Program-made: the position numbers and the translations under genes
The notes under the pieces: model-generated
The model's input: the letters and a program-made list of their open reading frames with translations, nothing else
The model's database searches: none
What the model was told of the DNA's origin: nothing
In this document: positions 54,261 through 63,079 of the stretch, one piece after another
Numbering within the stretch: position 1 is the stretch's first letter
How the letters are laid out: each line of letters starts with the position of its first letter
Origin: Hyphomicrobiales bacterium
GTDB lineage: Bacteria > Pseudomonadota > Alphaproteobacteria > Rhizobiales > Rhizobiaceae
Assembly: GCA_900473185.1 (NCBI GenBank)
Contig: UCKU01000025.1
Location: forward strand, 62,001 to 126,000
DNA: 64,000 bases
Reading direction: 5' to 3'

Positions 54261-54373
54261 CGGGTGTTTCCATCTTTGTTCTGTTTCTGATCCGGATTAG
54301 CTTAAGCGGCGTGAATAGGCCAATTCATTTCAGTGAATGGATCCGCATGCGCCTGGCAAAGCGGGAGGCAAGC

Positions 54374-55234
54374 ATGGACGAAACGGAACTGGCGATTTGC
54401 CGGCAAGCCTATGCCACTCAAATGCTGGCGAAGATGGGCATCGTGGGCGACGAGCGGCTGCGAGAGGCCTTTGCCACAGTGCCACGTGAGGATTTCCTGG
54501 ACCCGCCGCCGTGGCGCATGGCAAACGGGGCCGGCTATCAGGATATGCCGTCGACCGATCCCGTCATCCTCTATCAGGATGTTCTGATTGCGCTGCAGGA
54601 GGGAAGGCAGGTCAACAACGGCAGCCCCTCGCTTCATGCGCTCGGCCTCCACTGGCTGGCACCTCAACCCGGCGAGACAGCCTGCCACATCGGCGCCGGC
54701 GGCGGTTATTACACCGCCATGCTGTCGCATCTGGTGGGCAGCGGCGGCCATGTCGCGGCGATCGAATATGACCTGGATCTCGCCGCCCGCGCCGCCGCCA
54801 ACCTGGCTCCCTATGGCAATGTCGAGGTTGTCTGCGGCAACGGCCTGGAATGGCCGCAATCGCCGGCCGACGTGATCTACGTCAATTTCGGGGTCCACAG
54901 GCCGGCCGAAGCCTGGATCGACAATCTCGCCATCGGCGGCAGGCTGATCTTTCCGCTCTGCGCTCCCTCGCGGGATGGCAACGACAATTTGCGGCCACGC
55001 AGCGCGCGCGGCGGCTTTTTCCTGATTCAGCGCAAGCCCGAGCACTATCGCGCCCGTTATTTGAGCCCCACCGTCTTCGTCTGGGGCCATGGCGCGACCG
55101 GCACGATAGAGACCTACAAGGTGCTGGACTCCACATTCCGGCAGGGCGGCATGGGAAAGGTCACGCGGCTGCGCTGGAAAGAGCCGAAGCAGGAGGACGA
55201 ATGGTATTCGGAGGAGGATTGGGGCCTCCTATAG
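54374..55234 (+). CDS. Protein-L-isoaspartate O-methyltransferase-like protein
   Basis: The protein has 286 residues from MDETELAICRQ, with GGGAGG 7 bases upstream; the longer frame lacks a good site. The SAM motif CHIGAGGGYYTAMLSHLVG and the acidic end of strand 2 (AAIEYD) identify a class I methyltransferase of the PCMT type. The C-terminal 100 residues extend beyond the core enzyme. It might repair isoaspartyl residues, but the altered motif (HIGAGGGYY) leaves substrate open. Confidence 0.85.
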   Translation: MDETELAICRQAYATQMLAKMGIVGDERLREAFATVPREDFLDPPPWRMANGAGYQDMPSTDPVILYQDVLIALQEGRQVNNGSPSLHALGLHWLAPQPGETACHIGAGGGYYTAMLSHLVGSGGHVAAIEYDLDLAARAAANLAPYGNVEVVCGNGLEWPQSPADVIYVNFGVHRPAEAWIDNLAIGGRLIFPLCAPSRDGNDNLRPRSARGGFFLIQRKPEHYRARYLSPTVFVWGHGATGTIETYKVLDSTFRQGGMGKVTRLRWKEPKQEDEWYSEEDWGLL

Positions 55235-55288
55235 ATCATTTCCGTTTTTCTTCGAAACACGGAAATGATCTATCTCTTTATTTTCGCG

Positions 55289-55333
55289 CAATTCCGGACG
55301 CAAAACCGCTGCACACTTTTGCTGGAATTGTTT
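55289..55333. repeat. Short palindromic repeat (AATTCCAGCAAAAG type), copy B, inverted
   Basis: Reading on the minus strand it matches copy A at 53284-53328 almost exactly. It sits between the methyltransferase gene and cimA and may terminate both. Preceding it, GGAAATGATCTAT hairpins with ATAGATCATTTCC across 55227-55270. Confidence 0.85.
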
Positions 55334-55337
55334 TAGC

Positions 55338-56954
55338 TCACTCGGCCGCGATCTTGCCGGCGAGCTGCCGGTTCTTCATCAGCTTGTAGATGACCGAATC
55401 CATCAGCGCCTGGAACGAGGCGTCGATGATATTTTCGGATACGCCGACCGTCCACCAGCGCACGCCGCTGGAATCGGTGGATTCGATCAAAACGCGGGTG
55501 ATGGCCTCGGTGCCGCCATTGAGGATGCGCACCTTGAAATCGGCGAGCACGAGATCATCGATCTCGTGCTGATACTTGCCGAAATCCTTGCGCAGCGCCA
55601 GATCGAGCGCGTTGACTGGTCCCTCGGCTTCCGCAACCGACATCAGCGTCTGGCCGTCGATGGCGATCTTCACCACGGCTTCGGAGACGATCTTGATGCG
55701 GCCGTGGGAATCGAAGCGTCTTTCGATCATCACCCGGAAGCCGTCGATGGTGAAGAAGTTTGGAATGGTGCCCATGGTACGGCGCGCCAGAAGCTCGAAG
55801 CTTGCATCCGCACCTTCATAGGCATAGCCGGATGCCTCGCGCTCCTTGACGATGGAGATCAAGAGATCGAGCTTCGGATCGTCCTTGGCGACATCAATGC
55901 CGCGCCGCCTCAGCGCATTGATGAAATTCGCCTTGCCGCCCTGATCCGAGACCATGACCTTGCGGAAATTGCCTACACTTTCCGGCGGCACGTGCTCGTA
56001 AGTACGCGGATCCTTCAGCAGCGCCGAGGCGTGGATGCCGGCCTTCGTGGCGAAGGCAGACGCGCCGACATAGGGCATCTGATGATCCGGTGAGCGGTTG
56101 AGCAACTCGTCGAAGGCGTGCGACAAGCGGGTGAGATTGGTCAGCCTGTCAGCATCGATCGCAGTTTCGAAACGCGTGTTGTAGGCGCTCTTCAGCGCCA
56201 ATGTCGGGATCAATGTCACCAGATTGGCATTGCCGCAGCGCTCGCCGACGCCGTTCAGCGTGCCCTGGATCTGGCGCACGCCCGCCTCGACGGCGACCAG
56301 AGAATTGGCGACCGCCTGGCCGGTATCGTTATGCGCATGGATGCCGAGACAGTGCCCCGGTACGCCGAAGGCAATCACGGCCTCGACGATAGCGCGCACT
56401 TCCGGCGGCTGCGTGCCGCCATTGGTGTCGCAGAGCACCACCCAGCGCGCGCCGTTCTCATAGGCGGTCCTGGCGCAGGCGAGCGCATATTCCGGATTGG
56501 CCTTGTAGCCGTCGAAGAAATGCTCGCAGTCGACCAGCGCTTCCTTGCCGGCGGCAACAGCGGCCTTGACGCTTTCGGCGATGCATTCGAGGTTTTCCTC
56601 GTTGGTGCAGCCGAGCGCCACCTGCACATGGTAATCCCAGCTCTTGGCGACGAAACAGATCGCGTCGCTGCGCGCCTGCAGCAGGCCAGCGATGCCCGGA
56701 TCGTTTGAGGCGGAAACACCGGGGCGTTTCGTCATGCCGAAGGCGACGAAGGAGGCCTGGTTCGTGCGCTTCTCGGCGAAGAAGGCAGTATCGGTCGGGT
56801 TCGCACCCGGATAACCGCCCTCGATATAGTCGAGCCCGAACTCGTCCAGCATGCTTGCAATCGCAATCTTGTCCTCGACGGAAAAGTCGATGCCGGGCGT
56901 CTGCTGTCCGTCCCGGAGCGTCGTATCGAAGAGGTAGATTCTTTCGCGTGTCAT
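55338..56954 (-). CDS. cimA: Citramalate synthase CimA
   Basis: The protein has 538 residues. The isopropylmalate-synthase-type barrel starts YLFDTTLRDGQQTPGIDF and holds the metal ligands in GIHAHNDTGQAVANS and GTLNGVGERCGNANL. The C-terminal LeuA-type allosteric domain (about 400-520) is present. It condenses pyruvate and acetyl-CoA to citramalate, the threonine-independent route to isoleucine. It is the last gene of a run that includes pip and the three GFA genes. Confidence 0.94.
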   Translation of the reverse strand: MTRERIYLFDTTLRDGQQTPGIDFSVEDKIAIASMLDEFGLDYIEGGYPGANPTDTAFFAEKRTNQASFVAFGMTKRPGVSASNDPGIAGLLQARSDAICFVAKSWDYHVQVALGCTNEENLECIAESVKAAVAAGKEALVDCEHFFDGYKANPEYALACARTAYENGARWVVLCDTNGGTQPPEVRAIVEAVIAFGVPGHCLGIHAHNDTGQAVANSLVAVEAGVRQIQGTLNGVGERCGNANLVTLIPTLALKSAYNTRFETAIDADRLTNLTRLSHAFDELLNRSPDHQMPYVGASAFATKAGIHASALLKDPRTYEHVPPESVGNFRKVMVSDQGGKANFINALRRRGIDVAKDDPKLDLLISIVKEREASGYAYEGADASFELLARRTMGTIPNFFTIDGFRVMIERRFDSHGRIKIVSEAVVKIAIDGQTLMSVAEAEGPVNALDLALRKDFGKYQHEIDDLVLADFKVRILNGGTEAITRVLIESTDSSGVRWWTVGVSENIIDASFQALMDSVIYKLMKNRQLAGKIAAE

Positions 56955-56982
56955 GGGTGTTTCCTGTCGCCGCTTGCGGCCT

Positions 56983-57942
56983 TTATTGTTTTCCTGCGAA
57001 CCGGTCCGTCGCCCGGATCAGCTGATCGAGAATACCGGGCTCTGAAAAGGCATGGCCCGCGCCCTCGATCAGGTGGAATTCGGCCTTCGGCCATGCCTTG
57101 TGCAGCAACCAGGCATATTTGGCCGGGCAGGGCATGTCATAACGCCCGTGCACGATGACGCCAGGGATATCCTTCAGCTTATAGGCATCGCGCAGCAATT
57201 GACCTTCATCCATCCAGCCGGCATGGACGAAGAAGTGGTTCTCGATGCGCGCAAAGGCATAGGCGAACTCGGCTTCCTCGAACTTGCCGCTGGTCGATTT
57301 CTCTGGCAGCAGCGTGATCGTCTCGCCTTCCCAGATGCTCCAGGCCTGCGCCGCCTTCAGCGCTACGGCCCTATCAGGACCGGTGAGGCGCCGGTTATAG
57401 GCGAGCATCATCTCATGGCGTTCTTCAGGCGGGATGGGTGCGACAAAGCGCTCCCACTTGTCCGGGAACATCTCGGAGACGCCGAACTGATAGTACCAGT
57501 CGAGTTCGGCCCGCGTCAGTGTATAGATGCCGCGCACGACGAGTTCGGAAACGTGTTCCGGATGTTTCTCGGCGTAGGCAAGCGCCAGCGTGGAGCCCCA
57601 GGAACCGCCGAAGACCTGCCATCTGTCGACGCCGGCCATCTCGCGCAGCCGCTCGATATCGGCAACGAGGTGCCAGGTCGTGTTGGCTTCGAGGCTCGCA
57701 TGCGGGGTCGACTTGCCGCAGCCGCGCTGGTCGAACAGCAGGACGTCATAAAGCTTTGGATCGAACACGCGGCGATGCGCAGGCGAAATGCCGCCGCCCG
57801 GACCGCCATGCAGGAAGACCGCCGGCTTGGTGCCTGGCATGCCGCAGCGTTCCCAATAGATCACGTGGCCATCGCCGACATCGAGATGGCCGGAAGCATA
57901 GGGTTCGATCTCAGGATAAAGCGTGCGCAGCACTTCGGTCAT
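56983..57942 (-). CDS. pip: Proline iminopeptidase
   Basis: The protein has 319 residues. The HGGPGGGISPAHRRVFDP oxyanion segment, the nucleophile GGSWGSTLALAYAEKHP (Ser114) and the final His in GAGHAFSEPGI match the S33 family. It removes N-terminal proline from peptides in the cytoplasm. Its start overlaps the first GFA gene by four bases. Confidence 0.94.
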   Translation of the reverse strand: MTEVLRTLYPEIEPYASGHLDVGDGHVIYWERCGMPGTKPAVFLHGGPGGGISPAHRRVFDPKLYDVLLFDQRGCGKSTPHASLEANTTWHLVADIERLREMAGVDRWQVFGGSWGSTLALAYAEKHPEHVSELVVRGIYTLTRAELDWYYQFGVSEMFPDKWERFVAPIPPEERHEMMLAYNRRLTGPDRAVALKAAQAWSIWEGETITLLPEKSTSGKFEEAEFAYAFARIENHFFVHAGWMDEGQLLRDAYKLKDIPGVIVHGRYDMPCPAKYAWLLHKAWPKAEFHLIEGAGHAFSEPGILDQLIRATDRFAGKQ

Positions 57943-58415
57943 ATCTTCACGCCTTTTGCCGGCCAGACGGCGGTATCATGATCGGGATGCTGGAAGGAGA
58001 TGATCGCCTCCTGCCGGGAATAGAAATCCGGATCCGTATGAACCGGTGCGTCGAAGATCGTCTCGACCCAGGGCAGGCGGGCATCATAATTGACCTGGAT
58101 CTGCGGGGCGAGGTCGCTGCGGTCGTCGAAGGTGCCGATCGCAAGCTCCAGCCCGCCCGGATGGCGATAAGTCATCGGCGTGCCGCAATCTCGGCAGAAG
58201 CCACGCTCGATATTGACCGAGGACTGAAAATAGGTGGGTTCGCCGCGTGTCCACTCCATGCCTTCCTCCGGCGCCGTCACCAGCGCTGAAAAGAAGCCGC
58301 CGAACTGCTTCTGGCACATGCGGCAATGGCAGATGGACGGGCGTCCGAGCTTGCCTGATATGCGGAAGCGCACAGCGCCGCATTGGCAGCCGCCTGTTCT
58401 TGTCGTCTCGGTCAT
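57939..58415 (-). CDS. GFA family (glutathione-dependent formaldehyde-activating type) protein 1
   Basis: The protein has 158 residues with the GFA zinc-binding cysteines: GGCQCGAVRF, CHCRMCQK and FCRDCGTP, followed by the GGLELAIGTFDD segment. The family is named after a proposed S-hydroxymethylglutathione synthase, but many members bind other thiols. It overlaps pip and the next GFA gene by four bases each. Confidence 0.9.
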   Translation of the reverse strand: MTETTRTGGCQCGAVRFRISGKLGRPSICHCRMCQKQFGGFFSALVTAPEEGMEWTRGEPTYFQSSVNIERGFCRDCGTPMTYRHPGGLELAIGTFDDRSDLAPQIQVNYDARLPWVETIFDAPVHTDPDFYSRQEAIISFQHPDHDTAVWPAKGVKI

Positions 58416-58900
58416 GGATGAGCTCCGGGTGGCCAGTGGGATGTATCGTGGTCGGGATGCTGGTGATTGCTCGCCGCGATCCTGTCCTCGCGATCGGTTG
58501 TTTCCGGTTCCGGTTCGACTGGCAAGCCGTCGATCGCATGAAACCAGACCATTTTGCTGTCGAGGTTGGATTGCATGACGGGCTTTACAGCTTGCGGGTC
58601 ATCCAGCGAGCCGAGCGCGATGTTGATGGAGTCGGCATCGGGAATATCGTAGAAAAGCGGCGTGCCGCAGTCGCCGCAAAAGCCGCGCCGCACGAGACCG
58701 GAGGAGTGAAACCATTTCGGCTCGCCGCGCGTCAGCTCGAAATCGACCCGCATCACCCCTGCAAGCGGCAGGAAATAATTGCCGGCGGCCTTCTGGCACA
58801 TGCGGCAGTGGCAGATATGCGGATAGTCGAGTTCGCCACTCGCCCGATAACGAACCACACCGCACTGGCATCCGCCGGTCAGTCCCATCTTTGTCGTCAA
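58412..58900 (-). CDS. GFA family protein 2 (TTG start)
   Basis: The protein has 162 residues with GGCQCGVVRYRA, CHCRMCQK and FCGDCGTP. I use the TTG at 58900 because GGAGG lies 7 bases upstream and it forms a TTGA overlap with the stop of GFA3, the same 4-bp coupling as its neighbours; the first internal ATG is at 58888. It is clearly a paralog of the flanking genes (all carry the CHCRMCQK core). Confidence 0.88.
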   Translation of the reverse strand: MTTKMGLTGGCQCGVVRYRASGELDYPHICHCRMCQKAAGNYFLPLAGVMRVDFELTRGEPKWFHSSGLVRRGFCGDCGTPLFYDIPDADSINIALGSLDDPQAVKPVMQSNLDSKMVWFHAIDGLPVEPEPETTDREDRIAASNHQHPDHDTSHWPPGAHP

Positions 58901-59376
58901 GCGTGATCCTCCGACGGCCAGACCGGCGTATCATGGTCTGGATGCTGATAAGAGACGATCTCGTGGAGGAAGGAGCCTGCGGCGAGATCCGCCTCGGTCC
59001 GTTCTCCAGGCAGTTTGTGCAGATGGTCGACGAAGGCGATCTTGCCTTCCACGCCCCACTGAATGGTCGGCGGCAGCAGCGACGGATCATCGAACGCGCC
59101 GGCGGCAATCGCCATCCCGTCCGGAGCTTCATATGTCAGAGGCGTGCCGCAATCGCTGCAGAAGCCGCGGCTGACGAAATTCGAGGAGCGGAAGGTCTTG
59201 CGCTGCCCTCTGGTCCATTCGAATTCCATTCCGCGCACGGAAACCAGCGGCGCGTAGTAGGCGCCGAACGCCTTCTGGCACATGCGGCAATGACAGATCG
59301 ACGAATCCCGCGGCGTACCCCGCACCCGGAACCGGATCGCTCCGCATTGGCATCCGCCGGTGTAAGCGTTGGTCAT
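58897..59376 (-). CDS. GFA family protein 3
   Basis: The protein has 159 residues with GGCQCGAIRFRV, CHCRMCQK and FCSDCGTP. I start at MTNAYTGG (59376), preceded by AAGGAT. Its ATG overlaps the stop of the DUF559 gene by four bases. Together with GFA1 and GFA2 it forms a tandem set of three paralogs, with GFA3 read first. Confidence 0.9.
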   Translation of the reverse strand: MTNAYTGGCQCGAIRFRVRGTPRDSSICHCRMCQKAFGAYYAPLVSVRGMEFEWTRGQRKTFRSSNFVSRGFCSDCGTPLTYEAPDGMAIAAGAFDDPSLLPPTIQWGVEGKIAFVDHLHKLPGERTEADLAAGSFLHEIVSYQHPDHDTPVWPSEDHA

Positions 59377-59789
59377 GGCAGATCCTTTCCGATGGTGCGG
59401 ATGATGTGGCTGCACACGTTATCGATATCTTTGAGAATATCGTCATTCCAGAAACGTAGGACGGTCCAGCCGTCGGACCGGAGGCGTTCGGTCCGCGCGT
59501 GGTCGTGGGAAATGTTCTCCTTAAGCCCATGCTGCGAGCCATCTACCTCGACAATCAGGCGATGGGTTGGGCAGGCGAAATCAACGATATAGCCGGCAAT
59601 CGGCAATTGCCTGCGGAAGCCGAGACCCATCAGACGGTGGGCACGAAGTTCGTTCCAAAGCTTCAGTTCGGCATCGGTCATAGCTTTGCGCATACGCCGA
59701 GCGTTTGCCCGCCGCTGCGGGGGAACTGTCGTATGCGATATGTCCGGTCTCTCGCTCTTGGCTACACCCCCCTCTGCCCTGCCGGGCAT
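59373..59789 (-). CDS. DUF559 (endonuclease-like) protein, start in a palindromic element
   Basis: The DUF559 domain (a PD-(D/E)XK-like nuclease fold) begins RANARRMRKAMTDAELKLW and includes GFRRQLPIAGYIVDFACP and IVEVDGSQH. A full domain needs about 115 residues, and the frame enters the perfect inverted-repeat element at 59766. The only start that keeps the whole domain is the ATG at 59789, inside that element; an ATG at 59693 would cut off its first residues. Function unknown. Confidence 0.78.
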   Translation of the reverse strand: MPGRAEGGVAKSERPDISHTTVPPQRRANARRMRKAMTDAELKLWNELRAHRLMGLGFRRQLPIAGYIVDFACPTHRLIVEVDGSQHGLKENISHDHARTERLRSDGWTVLRFWNDDILKDIDNVCSHIIRTIGKDLP

Positions 59790-59951
59790 CTCCCCCACAA
59801 GGGGGGAGATCGGCAAGACGCGACAGCGTCGCCAAATCTCGCCGGTGTACCAAGCAGTTGTCGCAGATCGATACGGATGATTAGGGCGAGCGGACGCCCC
59901 CAGCCAATCTCCCCCCTTGTGGGGGAGATGCCCGGCAGGGCAGAGGGGGGT
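59766..59951. repeat. MITE-like element with perfect 45-bp terminal inverted repeats
   Basis: The left arm 59766-59810 is the exact reverse complement of the right arm 59907-59951, without one mismatch, around 96 bases of interior. Each arm also holds a smaller CTCCCCC...GGGGGGAG hairpin. It lies between cysS and the DUF559 gene and supplies the likely start of the latter. The perfect arms suggest a young copy. Confidence 0.9.
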
Positions 59952-59973
59952 ATGTCTCGCCACCCAAAGCATC

Positions 59974-61350
59974 CTACCGCTTTACCTCCCACGTCGTCAC
60001 GCGTTCACCCGTTTCCGGATCCTTGCCATCCTTGAGCTGGATCCCTTCGGCTGCAAGCGTATCGCGGATCTTGTCGGCCTCCGCGAAATTCTTCGCCTTC
60101 AAGAGTTCCAGCCGCGCCTTGACCCGCGCATCGATTTCCGCTGCCACGGCCTCGTCGATCTCGGTCTTCTTCGGCAGTACGCCGAGCAGGGCGGCACTGG
60201 CGGCGAAGACGGCAGGGTCTCCGGATTGGGCGAGCGCATGCAGCGCCTGGACAGCGGCGACCGTATTGAGGTCATCAGCCAGCGCATTCAGCACGGTCTC
60301 GTCCGGCTTGGCATCACCGGGTTCGGCCGCTGGCCATTTGGCAAGCAGCCGCTCGGCTTCCTCGAGCCGTTTGACCGAGAAGTCGATTGGCTCGCGGTAA
60401 TGCGTCATCAGCATCGCAAGACGCAGCACTTCGCCCGGCCACTGGCGGCCGGCGAATGTCTCCGTGTGCAGCAGCTCGTAGATGGTGACGAAATTGCCTT
60501 CGGACTTCGACATCTTGCGGCCCTCGACCTGCAGGAAGCCGTTATGCATCCAGACATTCGCCATCACGGTCGTCCCATGGGCGCAGCGCGACTGCGCGAT
60601 CTCGTTTTCATGATGCGGGAAGATCAGGTCCAGCCCGCCGCCGTGAATATCGAAGACGTCGCCGAGATAGCGCCCGCTCATGGCCGAGCACTCGATGTGC
60701 CAGCCGGGACGACCACGACCCCACGGGCTTTCCCAGCCAGGCTCGTTGTCGTCCGACAGTTTCCAGAGCACGAAGTCGCCGGGGCTCTTCTTGTGCGCAT
60801 CGACGGCAACACGGGCGCCCGCCTGCTGCTCATCGAGATTGCGCTTCGAAAGCCGGCCGTAATCGGCCATCGACTTCGTATCGAACAGTACCTCGCCTGA
60901 TGCCTGATAGGCGTGGCCGCGGGCAATCAGTCGTTCGATGATCTCGATCATCTCAGCGATATTGTCGGTGGCGCGCGGCTGGACCGTCGGCTCGAGCGAG
61001 CCAAGTGCCAGGGCATCGTCAAGAAACTGCTTCTCGGTCTTTTCCGTGACCGCCCGGATCGCTGCATTCAGCGACAGGCCCGGATAGTCGCGCAGCGCCC
61101 GTGCGTTGATCTTGTCATCGACATCGGTGATGTTGCGGGCATAAGTGACGTGGCTCTCGCCATAGACATGGCGCAACAGGCGGAACAGCACGTCGAAGAC
61201 AATGACCGGTCGCGCATTGCCGATATGGGCGTAATCATAGACCGTCGGGCCGCACACATACATGCGGACGTTTTCGGCATCGATCGGCTTGAAGACCGAT
61301 TTCTCCCGCGTCAGCGTATTGTACAGCTTCAGTTCCGGCGTGCCGCCCAT
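59974..61350 (-). CDS. cysS: Cysteinyl-tRNA synthetase
   Basis: The protein has 458 residues. The zinc-binding Cys and class I motif appear as MYVCGPTVYDYAHIGNAR (HIGN at 42-45), and the second signature is GRKMSKSEGN. It charges tRNA-Cys. Length is normal. It lies on the same strand as, and directly upstream of, the palindromic element and the DUF559-GFA genes. Confidence 0.97.
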   Translation of the reverse strand: MGGTPELKLYNTLTREKSVFKPIDAENVRMYVCGPTVYDYAHIGNARPVIVFDVLFRLLRHVYGESHVTYARNITDVDDKINARALRDYPGLSLNAAIRAVTEKTEKQFLDDALALGSLEPTVQPRATDNIAEMIEIIERLIARGHAYQASGEVLFDTKSMADYGRLSKRNLDEQQAGARVAVDAHKKSPGDFVLWKLSDDNEPGWESPWGRGRPGWHIECSAMSGRYLGDVFDIHGGGLDLIFPHHENEIAQSRCAHGTTVMANVWMHNGFLQVEGRKMSKSEGNFVTIYELLHTETFAGRQWPGEVLRLAMLMTHYREPIDFSVKRLEEAERLLAKWPAAEPGDAKPDETVLNALADDLNTVAAVQALHALAQSGDPAVFAASAALLGVLPKKTEIDEAVAAEIDARVKARLELLKAKNFAEADKIRDTLAAEGIQLKDGKDPETGERVTTWEVKR

Positions 61351-61654
61351 TCCACTCTCCTAAAATGCATATGCAGAAAATACCACCACCGACAGGCCGA
61401 GGCGTTTCGCATCTTGGACATTTGGGAGACGAAAACGGCCAGGCCAGCTTTGGGCTAGCGAATAATTTTCCGGCAAATAATGCAGGTAACCGTTTTCATG
61501 CGGAAGGTTATGGCTCGGGTGATGAAAAAGGTCAAGGGTCAGAACTTCCTGAGATGCCATTGCCAGGGCCCCGAAAATTTTGAGAGAGAGGGAGTGTATA
61601 GGGCACGTCCACGCGGTTGTGCGTCGGACCGAAGATCTTGTTCAGAGGCTACGA
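61351..61654. other. Non-coding interval between cysS and the hypothetical gene
   Basis: About 300 bases that presumably hold the divergent promoters of cysS and the 193-aa gene. I see no gene, terminator or repeat that I can support. Confidence 0.4.
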
Positions 61655-62236
61655 ATGTTTGGCTTGTTTAGGAAGGGTTCCAAGAGCATGGTTGTTGTCG
61701 CCACGCTCAATGCCCGCCTCCAACCAATGGATAGGCGCGAGCTGGAGGATGCTTTTGATGCCTTTATGGCAGAGAAAAAGCACGGTATGCGGGTTGTCGG
61801 CGGTGGCACGCTGCAGGCGGCAAGTGGTGAGATTGCGAAATGCGACATCGAGATCGAGGTCGATAATCCCACGGATGCCAGACTGACGCTTTTAACCGAA
61901 GTTTTGGAATCGATGCTGGCTCCGGCTGGATCGATCTTACTGATTCCAGATCAGCGGCGGAGCATCAATTTTGGACGGCAACATGGCCTCGCGGTTTACG
62001 TGAACGGCACGGAATTGCCGGCTTCTGTCTATGAAGAATGCGATATCAATCACGTGGTGGCCGAGTTCTCACGGCTTCTCGACGGCGCCGGAGTCGTTGC
62101 CAGCAATTGGCAGGGACCACGGGATACAGCGCTCTACATTTACGGCAGGGATTTCGAGACGATGTTATCGCACCTTAAGCCCTTTATCGAAAGCTACCCA
62201 CTGCTAGAACGCTGCCGGATCGAGAGGATCGCCTGA
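61655..62236 (+). CDS. Hypothetical protein (193 aa)
   Basis: The start MFGLFRKGSKS has AGAGG 7 bases upstream. The sequence has a possible two-part alpha/beta layout: VVVATLNARLQPMDRRE with GGGTLQ, then INFGRQHGLAVYVNGT and SNWQGPRDTALYIYGRDFE. No signal peptide or membrane segment. It resembles uncharacterised rhizobial proteins with the NARLQPMDR motif, perhaps immunity-type proteins, but I cannot assign a function. Confidence 0.75.
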   Translation: MFGLFRKGSKSMVVVATLNARLQPMDRRELEDAFDAFMAEKKHGMRVVGGGTLQAASGEIAKCDIEIEVDNPTDARLTLLTEVLESMLAPAGSILLIPDQRRSINFGRQHGLAVYVNGTELPASVYEECDINHVVAEFSRLLDGAGVVASNWQGPRDTALYIYGRDFETMLSHLKPFIESYPLLERCRIERIA

Positions 62237-62259
62237 AACGATCGGTCCTTGCGGCAAGG

Positions 62260-63000
62260 TCATCCCGGCAGTTGATAATCCACCAGCTTGTTCTCGCGAA
62301 CGATGAACAGCTTGCCCGTCTCGGTCACGCCGGGGCCGAGCAAGGGAAGGATTGCTTTCGCCACCTCGGAAGGGTGCGGCAGGCTCATCGGGTCTTCACC
62401 CGGAACCGCCTGCGCGCGCATGGCGGTGCGCGTGGCGCCCGGATCGACGCTGGTTATGCGCAGCGGTGTCGATTGCGTCTCGCCGGCCCAGGTGCGGGCA
62501 AGCGCCTCGACGGCTGCCTTGGAGGCGGAATAGGCACTCCAGAAAGGCCGACATTTGTGGGCCGCGCCCGACGACATGATGACCGCGCGGCCTGCATCCG
62601 AGCGGGTCAGCAAGGGATCGACCGAACGGATCAGCCGCCAGGTGGCATTCACGTTAATGTTCATCACCTTCTCGAAGACCTTCGCCTCGATATGGCCGAT
62701 CGGAGAGATGACACCGAGCACGCCGGCATTAGCAACGAGAATGTCGAGCTTGCCCCAGCGCTCGAAGATCGAGCCGCCAAGGCGGTCGATCGCTTCCATG
62801 TCGGCGAGATCGAAGGGAACCAGCGTCGCGGAACCGCCCACGGCCTTGATGGCATCATCGAGTTCTTCCAGGCCGCCGACGGTGCGGGCACAGGCAATCA
62901 CATGCGCGCCGGCCTTGGCGAGTTCGAGTGCCGTGAAATAGCCGATGCCGCGCGATGCGCCTGTTACCAGCGCGATCTTGCCTTCAAGATTGATGTTCAT
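62260..63000 (-). CDS. Short-chain dehydrogenase/reductase
   Basis: The protein has 246 residues from MNINLEGKIALVTGASRGIG, with the cofactor GASRGIG motif, NAGVLG and the catalytic Ser/YSASK (Tyr-x3-Lys). It is a classical SDR acting on a hydroxyl or keto group with NAD(P)H; the substrate is unknown. It lies 79 bases after purF on the same strand, with a hairpin between. Confidence 0.92.
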   Translation of the reverse strand: MNINLEGKIALVTGASRGIGYFTALELAKAGAHVIACARTVGGLEELDDAIKAVGGSATLVPFDLADMEAIDRLGGSIFERWGKLDILVANAGVLGVISPIGHIEAKVFEKVMNINVNATWRLIRSVDPLLTRSDAGRAVIMSSGAAHKCRPFWSAYSASKAAVEALARTWAGETQSTPLRITSVDPGATRTAMRAQAVPGEDPMSLPHPSEVAKAILPLLGPGVTETGKLFIVRENKLVDYQLPG

Positions 63001-63026
63001 CTGCCCCGGCTCCGGATGTGCTTGAA

Positions 63027-63052
63027 AAGATAAGGGGCGCAATAAGCGCCCC
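63027..63052 (-). terminator. Probable intrinsic terminator of purF
   Basis: GGGGCGC/GCGCCCC forms a 7-bp stem with a 5-base loop, followed on the minus strand by TTATCTTTT, 27 bases after the purF stop. Confidence 0.7.
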
Positions 63053-63079
63053 AGATAGGAAAGTCAAAGTGGAAGCGGC

